Program-made: the position numbers and the translations under genes
Notes under the pieces: generated by a model
Told to the model about the DNA's origin: nothing
The model's input: only the letters and a program-made list of their open reading frames with translations
Databases searched by the model: none
Assembly: GCA_034509735.1 (NCBI GenBank)
Contig: JACGWO010000005.1
Location: 36,548,479-36,612,478 of the forward strand
DNA: 64,000 nucleotides
Origin: Sesamum alatum
Taxonomy: Eukaryota > Streptophyta > Magnoliopsida > Lamiales > Pedaliaceae
Direction of reading: 5' to 3'
Shown here: positions 57,822-64,000 of the stretch, piece by piece
How positions within the stretch are numbered: position 1 is the stretch's first letter
Layout: the number at the start of each line of letters is the position of its first letter

Positions 57822-60800
57822 TTAACGTCGTCTTAGAGTAACCAGAGGTGTTGAGCTTAGGTGTTGAGCTATCTTAGGTGAGAAGCAATCATCACCTTTC
57901 TTGCCAATATGTGAATTTGGAGTGATCACCAGCTTATTTTCCAGAGGACTAAATGGCAGATGAGACGGCGGCTGAATTGACTTCATGGGGCGCAGACAAG
58001 CTAGGCGGCCATGTACTTGGTTGTTGCAGATAGGAAGCTTGCTTGTCTTTGTTGTAGCCTCCTTGTCCTTAGACACAGGAGCACCAGAAGGATCCTGTTT
58101 GTACATATGGTGTAAGAATCGGACAGCAGAGTACTAACAGAATAATGATGATGACAAAACTCCAGAATGTAAGAGAAACATACCCCAAGAACAAGGAAAG
58201 CAAAACCTTGATGATCGCCAGCAAGATGGATTTCTATTAACTTCCGCAGGTCTGCAAGAGTGGAATCATTCGAAACCTTCAGTGAAGTGATAAAGTTGTT
58301 TCCAGAATTTTCTTTCGATGCCTCCCATTTTACGTAGACTTCAATATCATCAGAGCCTTCTTCATCTAATGGATTATGATTCTCCTTCAAAATCTCAGCA
58401 GAACCCCTTAATTTTTCAGGCTCTTGATCATGCAGGATTCGTTCCTCATCTAACGTCTTTGCTGCAGGCATAGGTGTACCGTTGCCATCATGCTGAGAAA
58501 GTTCTCTATAACCCCCACAGAGAGCGAAGATGTTCTGAATCCTCATTTGACGAGAAGAGGCTGCATCATTAGGATTTTCAGGTTCGTCATACATGACTGA
58601 TCCTCCAAGCTCTGCTGTATCTTTAGGTGTAATTATGATCCTTTTCTCCTCGATAACCTCCTTCTGCACTTCTTCGTCAGAGAGAATCTCGTTTTCTTCT
58701 TCCTCATCATCGTTCTCTTCTTCCTCATACACTGTGGTCAGGCCTGCTTTGCTTGGAAAGCTCAGTATTCCTTCACTGAAATCATTTGCATATGTGAATC
58801 CTGAAACAGGATCAGTTGCATGCATTTCTGGTTTGCGAAGAACAGTCGTCTCCATGTCGATTGACTTAACCAAATCCATGGACTTAACCATATCAGAATC
58901 TTCAGAACAAACCTCCAACAGCCTTTTCATGAAGCTGCTTCCTTCCACGTCTGCTGGCATACTCCCAGCATTCGACAGACGAAGATCAGACTCAATCTCC
59001 TCTAGACGTCGTTTAAGCATTGCAACTTCTTGCTGCTGTTGAAACATTCTTGCCTCCATCTTCCTCCTTTCCGTCTCAACAAATTCATCGGCCATTCTCT
59101 GACATTCGTGTATCTTCATATCCAGCTCCCGTTTCAGCATCTCAACCCGCTCGTTTACTTTTGCATTAATCTCCTCCTCATTCGTCCCTTTTCCTCTTCC
59201 TTCTACCGCTGCAAGCTTCACACGTAGTGCAGAAACCTCCTGTTCTTTCTTCTTAAGCTCTTTCTTCGCCTCATTGCACTCTTTCTCCCTGAGTTTGTTC
59301 TCAATCTGTAACTTGCAGATGAACTGGTCCAGAGCAGCAATTCTTGAACTCAGAATAACAGCAGACGACGAATCTTCAGCGCCCTTGTCCTTAACCGGTG
59401 TATGAGGACAACGAACTATGCACTTCGCCTTTGCCCCGTACTCCAATGTTGCAATCGTTTTATGCAATTCCTTTGGATCCGGGCTCGCACAAAGTATCAT
59501 CAAAATTTTCGACTTATCATCCTCAAACGAATCCTATTCAAAACATGAGACAAACTTCAGCAACCAGAGAACGATATATAAACTCTAACTCGAATTATAT
59601 ATGCATGCATGAACGAGATGCACCTGAAGTAGCATCGTTAGCTTGCTATCTCTGAACGGCACATGAGAATCACTGTTTGCTATAGATTCAACCACTCTCT
59701 TCAGCGCGATATTACCCTGATTGATCTTTCCTGTCTGCATTCATACGAAAGGCGAATAAAATTAAATTTCATCGGATTCAAGAACGATACAAGTAATCAT
59801 AATTCTGCAGGACATAATTCAGAGAAATCTTTAACAACATAATCTACCTGCATTTTTGCTTCCAAACCATTTTGACCAGCTTGTTCAATGTTTTCTGAAC
59901 CTGCCATGTCCACAAGCATAAGCCTGCCTCCGACTGTCGGGACATCGACAATTATCTGCGAGAAAAGAAAACACAAGGTAATTCAGCAAAGTTTGCAAGT
60001 TACACACAGTAACAAGCTCTGAGAATGATCAAATCAAGTGTTTTTGACGATTGATACCATGCAATGGCTTCTGGAACTTCTCTCGTTGCAGAGTGTGCTC
60101 TTCACAGTTCTTCTCTTCTCCACTTTCTGAATCTCCTTCAACATCTTTCCAGCTTCATTTCCAGAAATAAAGGTAGCATTTTTCGCCTTCTTTCCAATTA
60201 CTTCCAGTCTCACCTGAAACATCCATAATTCAGAATGCTTATTGAAGAATCCTACTGAAAACATAATAAGCAGAACAACAAGTGGTCTATATGTCATGTT
60301 ACAAGGTGAATTCAGTATCACACACAATTTTCTTTGCCAAAAATGCCTTGGCCTAGCAAACAAACATCTAGAGTACATCAAAATTGAAGCCTAACATTCA
60401 AAAGGGAACATTCAAGATACACTTTTTGCATGTTATTGCAACTGATTTCTTCTTCAACACACCATATTGACAAGATAGTAAAAGGGACGACTAATCTATG
60501 TCGACTCTCCCCCAAATGAAGTTCTTCGTCCTAGATGAGAAACATGTCGCGTCTCCGGGAAATTGTACTTTTGGTTCCATAAGATAGAGGGTGTTGCACT
60601 TTTAAAACCAAAAGAGCAGCACCCTCCAACACCAAAATAAGGCACAGAAAATGCACCAAGAGTTGCTATCTTGCATCTTATTCTAACAAAATCAGGTCAA
60701 ATCATATGATCAAAACAGAAGAACTCATGCATAATTCACCTAATTTCTTTCAACTAGTGAAAACTGAAAACTGCTAAAAAATTATCACCTTAGAAGCAGA

Positions 60801-61445
60801 TCCACCTTTAGACCATCCAAAACTAAACCCTCCACCACCAGCATTGCCTGATGACAAAAGATCATATATTTCTTCATTATATATCTCCAAAACAGTAACC
60901 TGCACAAATGTCCCCACCCCTACTTTCTCATCATCACCCTCCACCCCTTCTTCACCCAGAATACCCTTCAAAGACCTGTAAACAATCCCGGGCTGCGTCG
61001 AACTCCCAAACATCGTGTGACTCTTGCCCGAACCCGTCGGGCCGTACATCATAATCGTGCATTTCTGCCCCAGCTTCACACCATTAATCCTAGACTGCAC
61101 GAACTTTCTGTAGAACCCCTCAAGATCGTCTTCTTCGGACAGTGAAACCCCATCTAGGCTGAAATCCCGGTACCCGATTTCAGTCTTGACTCTCAGGGAC
61201 TTCCCATCACTGTGAATCTGTAAGGCTGATGGGTTCACCGGGGGCTTGTTTTTTTGCTCCGGGTGATCCCGTATTCTTCCGATAACCTCCACCGGGTGCT
61301 CAGGCGGCGCGGTGGCGGCCGCGGAGGTTTCTTTGGGGAAATTGAGGCGGAGCTTCGACTGAGGGGTCCTGGAATGGTGGTGGGCTGCATTTGGTTTTGA
61401 TGAAGGCGTTGAGGGGTTTGACTTTGATGCTGGTGTAGGAGCCAT
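57822..61445 (-). CDS. KIN10A: Kinesin-like protein KIN-10A (phragmoplast-associated, PAKRP2)
   Basis: Six exons on the minus strand, 884 codons, in phase: 61445-60789, 60213-60058, 59955-59848, 59734-59624, 59533-58184, 58094-57822. An N-terminal motor holds the P-loop GPTGSGKS (residues 135-142), switch I NERSSRSH (262-269) and switch II VDMAGSE (286-292). LEYGAKAK follows at the motor end. A long coiled coil comes next in exon 5 (about 390-510). Then comes an acidic region (a run of Glu/Asp near 600) and a conserved C-terminal domain with WEASKENSGN, LADLRKLIEIHL and LSSTPLVTLRRR. The PEHPVEVIGRIRD segment before the motor is typical of KIN-10A. In Arabidopsis the protein carries Golgi-derived vesicles along phragmoplast microtubules to the growing cell plate. 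Intact; the leader has a (GA)n tract at about 61626-61650. Confidence 0.95.
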
Positions 61446-61800
61446 GTCTGAAGGGCACCAGATCTATAAAACTCAAACAGATTCTTCAATGGGTTTCTGA
61501 ATAGCTGTGGATTCAGAAAAAATGTAGAAAACAAGAGAGATTGGAAACGGAAATGGGGAGAGAGCAGAGAGAATTGAGAAATTCTCTGAAAAGTTGAAGA
61601 GAAAAAGAGAGATCGGAAAACGAAAATGGAGAGAGAGAGAGAGAGAGAGATGATTTCTTGGAATGAAAGAAACAAGGGAGGGAGAATTATTTGATTTAAA
61701 TTATAAGTAGCCGTTACGATTTGTAACGTCTATATTTGTGAACCTATGCGCTGTTCCTAGTCGGGCTCGGGCCCATCAAATAAAGACGGTAAATTCATAT
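61446..61800 (-). promoter_or_regulatory. KIN-10A 5' UTR and promoter
   Basis: CT-rich on the gene strand with (GA)n at 61626-61650 on the plus strand. On the minus strand, 61705-61735 reads GACGTTACAAATCGTAACGGC. The AACGG word is the core of MSA elements of mitotic (G2/M) genes, which would suit a cytokinetic kinesin. This is a suggestion only. Confidence 0.4.
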
Positions 61801-61810
61801 ATATTAATTA

Positions 61811-62742
61811 GGGTTAATTACACTTACACCCTTCCAAAAATATGAAAATACACTTTTTTTTAAAATTATATTGAAATTACACTTACACCTCCTCTAAAAA
61901 TTCACCATTTACACATGACCTCCTTTCGTTAGAGTTTGAACGAGAAACGCTTACATCAACAGAAAAAAACTATATAAATTTTCAATGTTGCACTCATTTA
62001 ATATTCCTATATATATGTTTGTAGTTATAAGAGAATAAATATTCAAATATATATAGGGAGAGGTTAACATCATTACATTTTTTCCCTTATATGTAAGTAC
62101 AAAACTATTAGGGTAAATTACATCTACCTCGTTTGAGGTGACATAATTACGAATACCCCTCATTGTTTAAAAAATTATAAATATCCCCTTGAGGTTTGTA
62201 ATTTTTCAACCAAAGGCCTAAAATTGACCATTGTGCCCTTGATTTTTCTTTTTAAATTGTAGAAAAATCAGCCAAGGCATTTTGCATTATTAACTACTCC
62301 GTGTAAAAAACTTAAAATTTCTCCCTGCGAATTGTAGTCCAAAAAAATTCAAAGAATTTTAAAAATGAAATAAAATGCATAAGGGCATTTTGGTTAGTTC
62401 ACCCATAAAAATGGATGAAAATGGGTTATTTGTAGACGGTTACAAATCTCAAGGGGGTATTTGTCATTTTTCAAACAAAGAGGGGGTATTTATAATTATG
62501 TCAAACCTCATAGAGGTAGCTGTAATTTACCCAAACTATTATATAAAATGTTAAATAAAGATTAAAATTGAAAATTTATGTAACTTTTTTGCTAACTTCA
62601 GTATTTTTTGTCCAAACTATAGTGAAAGGAGGTCATGTAGAAACGGTGAACTTTCGGAAGGGATGTAAGTATAATTTTTGAAATTTATTTGGGGGAAAGT
62701 GTAACTTAACATTTTAAGAGAGAATCTAATTGTAATTAACCC
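61811..62742. mobile_element. MULE-type MITE with a MITE-1 copy nested inside
   Basis: TATTAATTA at 61802-61810 and 62743-62751 is a perfect 9-bp duplication. Ends GGGTTAATTACA...CTTACACCCTTCC and its inverse. Longer inverted similarity includes ACATGACCTCCTTTC at 61913 against GAAAGGAGGTCATGT at 62624. About 500 bp once the inner element is removed. Confidence 0.85.
62111..62532. mobile_element. MITE-1 family copy, 422 bp, nested
   Basis: Perfect 9-bp duplication AAACTATTA at 62102-62110 and 62533-62541. Ends GGGTAAATTACATCTACCTC and the inverse of GAGGTAGCTGTAATTTACCC. It landed inside the element at 61811-62742, so it is younger than that element. Confidence 0.9.
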
Positions 62743-62931
62743 TATTAATTATGTTAATTTGTTTATATGTATATAGATCTTTTTTCCGCCGATTTGTGGG
62801 GCATAAATAAATTAATGAGGGTTGTGAAAAATGAAGTTGTAACAAGCTAACTGCAAACTTAGTTGAAACATATAGTAAATTGAAATTACTAATATCATGC
62901 ATTAAATTTCCATTGCTATATGAAAGAAGTA
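62743..62931. other. AT-rich spacer
   Basis: No gene seen. Confidence 0.4.
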
Positions 62932-63305
62932 GGGAAAATTGCATTTTATGTTCCATAATTTACACCATTTTTTATTTTGGTCTCATTAATTTTTGACGTA
63001 ACAATTTTAGTCTCACAAGTCCACAAACATTGCAATTTTAGTCTTATTGACAAAATCCCTTAAAAAACATTGCAATTTTAGTCTCATAAGTCCACAAACG
63101 TTCCAATTTTAGTCCCATAAGTCCACAGATGTTGCAATTTTAGTCTCATACACGTGCTCCTTCCGTTAACATTTTAACGGATTTCATCAATGGAACTAAA
63201 ATTGCAACATTTTTTGACTTATGGGACTAAAATTGCTACATCAAAAATTAATGGGATCAAAATCACATACAATGTAAGTTATGGAACATAAAATGCAATT
63301 TTCCC
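62932..63305. mobile_element. MITE-8, 374 bp, perfect 10-bp target duplication
   Basis: GAAAGAAGTA flanks it at 62922-62931 and 63306-63315. The termini GGGAAAATTGCATTTTATGT and the inverse right end are identical over at least 25 bases. The middle holds about four subrepeats of TTGCAATTTTAGTCTCATAA spaced 50 bp apart. No frame. Confidence 0.9.
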
Positions 63306-63315
63306 GAAAGAAGTA

Positions 63316-64000
63316 CTTTAGTATTGTGTTAAAAGTTCTTGCCCTTAATTTTTACATCGAAATCATATTTGATGGGGTTAAACAGTTCAAAAACTTTCAA
63401 TAATAATTTTGTCAAGCAGGAATCCAAGAATAGCGTCATAGGATAAGAATTTGTGTCTTTTTAAATATACTAGAAAGCATGACGTGCGATGCGTGTATAA
63501 ATATATTTTTAAAAGTAAATATATCATTTATGTTAAGTTTATGATATTATTCTTTTTTTTATAGAAACATTAGTATTGTACAATTATATTTTCAAACAAA
63601 TTGATAATAATTATTTAAATTGATAAAGAAATTATTCAATTGATCTATTATTTGTAATTCACTTTCTAAATTTCATTGGTACTATTGAATAAAAAGATAT
63701 TCTCCAAAATTGAAATTTTGTATTTCGTATATTCACTAATGATTATTTCATTATTATGTATCAAACCAATTAATATGAAAATATAAAATAATGATATTCA
63801 AAAAATTAATATTAAAATAAAAATAATTAGTCAAAGCTCCTTATCTTGGATAGAAGAAATTCTAATGTAATAAAATAAATTGATCAATTTTTGTAGGTTT
63901 TATTAGTCTACATTCTGTTGTTTAGTTTTGTTTTATATTTTGTTACATCTTGTATGTGTGTATTGTATGTTTTCTTTTACTACTATATTTGAATGTCATT
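63316..64000. other. AT-rich intergenic DNA to window end
   Basis: No gene or repeat structure recognised. Confidence 0.4.

Noticed and set aside
58593..59042. 149-codon Ser-rich plus-strand frame
   Set aside because: Antisense shadow of KIN-10A exon 5 (acidic and coiled-coil codons read as Ser/Phe).

Overview
The window is nuclear DNA from a flowering plant, almost certainly a eudicot. The genes have many short exons with GT-AG introns. Single-copy land-plant families are recognisable: COP1-interacting protein 7, a plant glycolipid transfer protein and kinesin-10A. The intergenic DNA is AT-rich and packed with plant-type repeats: Mutator-like (MULE) MITEs with 9-10 bp target duplications, a Ty1/copia element primed by initiator tRNA-Met, and L1-type LINEs. 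A Lamiales-like asterid is a guess only.

Layout. 1-1575 is a decayed LINE ORF1 (DUF4283 plus zinc knuckle) on the minus strand. 1998-11151 and 11236-15472 are two diverged copies of a tandem segmental duplication. Each copy carries a degenerate minisatellite rich in TGACTCA and ACGTG words. The second copy ends in the promoter of an intact C2H2 zinc-finger gene with a C-terminal EAR repression motif (15575-16312). The first copy ends in a duplicate of that promoter with no gene behind it, and is interrupted by two MULE-like insertions (5404-7876 and 9286-10248). 16313-36000 is intergenic. Its centrepiece is a three-level nest: a MULE-like element (19074-28270) holds a dead copia retrotransposon (20035-27936), which holds an internally deleted LINE (20883-24112). 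Each level has its own target-site duplication.

36000-61690 is the gene-rich half. It holds CIP7 (plus, 13 coding exons, 1310 aa) convergent with a PP2C-like pseudophosphatase (minus, 5 exons, 298 aa). Next comes a truncated MazG-type dCTP pyrophosphatase fragment (plus). Last is a glycolipid transfer protein (plus, 6 exons, 202 aa) convergent with kinesin KIN-10A/PAKRP2 (minus, 6 exons, 884 aa). I rebuilt these gene models by reading splice sites and phases; every intact gene closes in frame. The right end (61690-64000) holds nested MITEs and AT-rich DNA.

The genes are not an operon or pathway; they are neighbours with separate roles in light signalling, lipid transfer and cell-plate formation. 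The least ordinary signals are the TGACTCA-rich array with its duplicated orphan promoter beside an EAR repressor gene, the catalytically degenerate PP2C with a predicted GC-AG intron, and the LINE whose 5' end and 3' half are joined across a large internal deletion.
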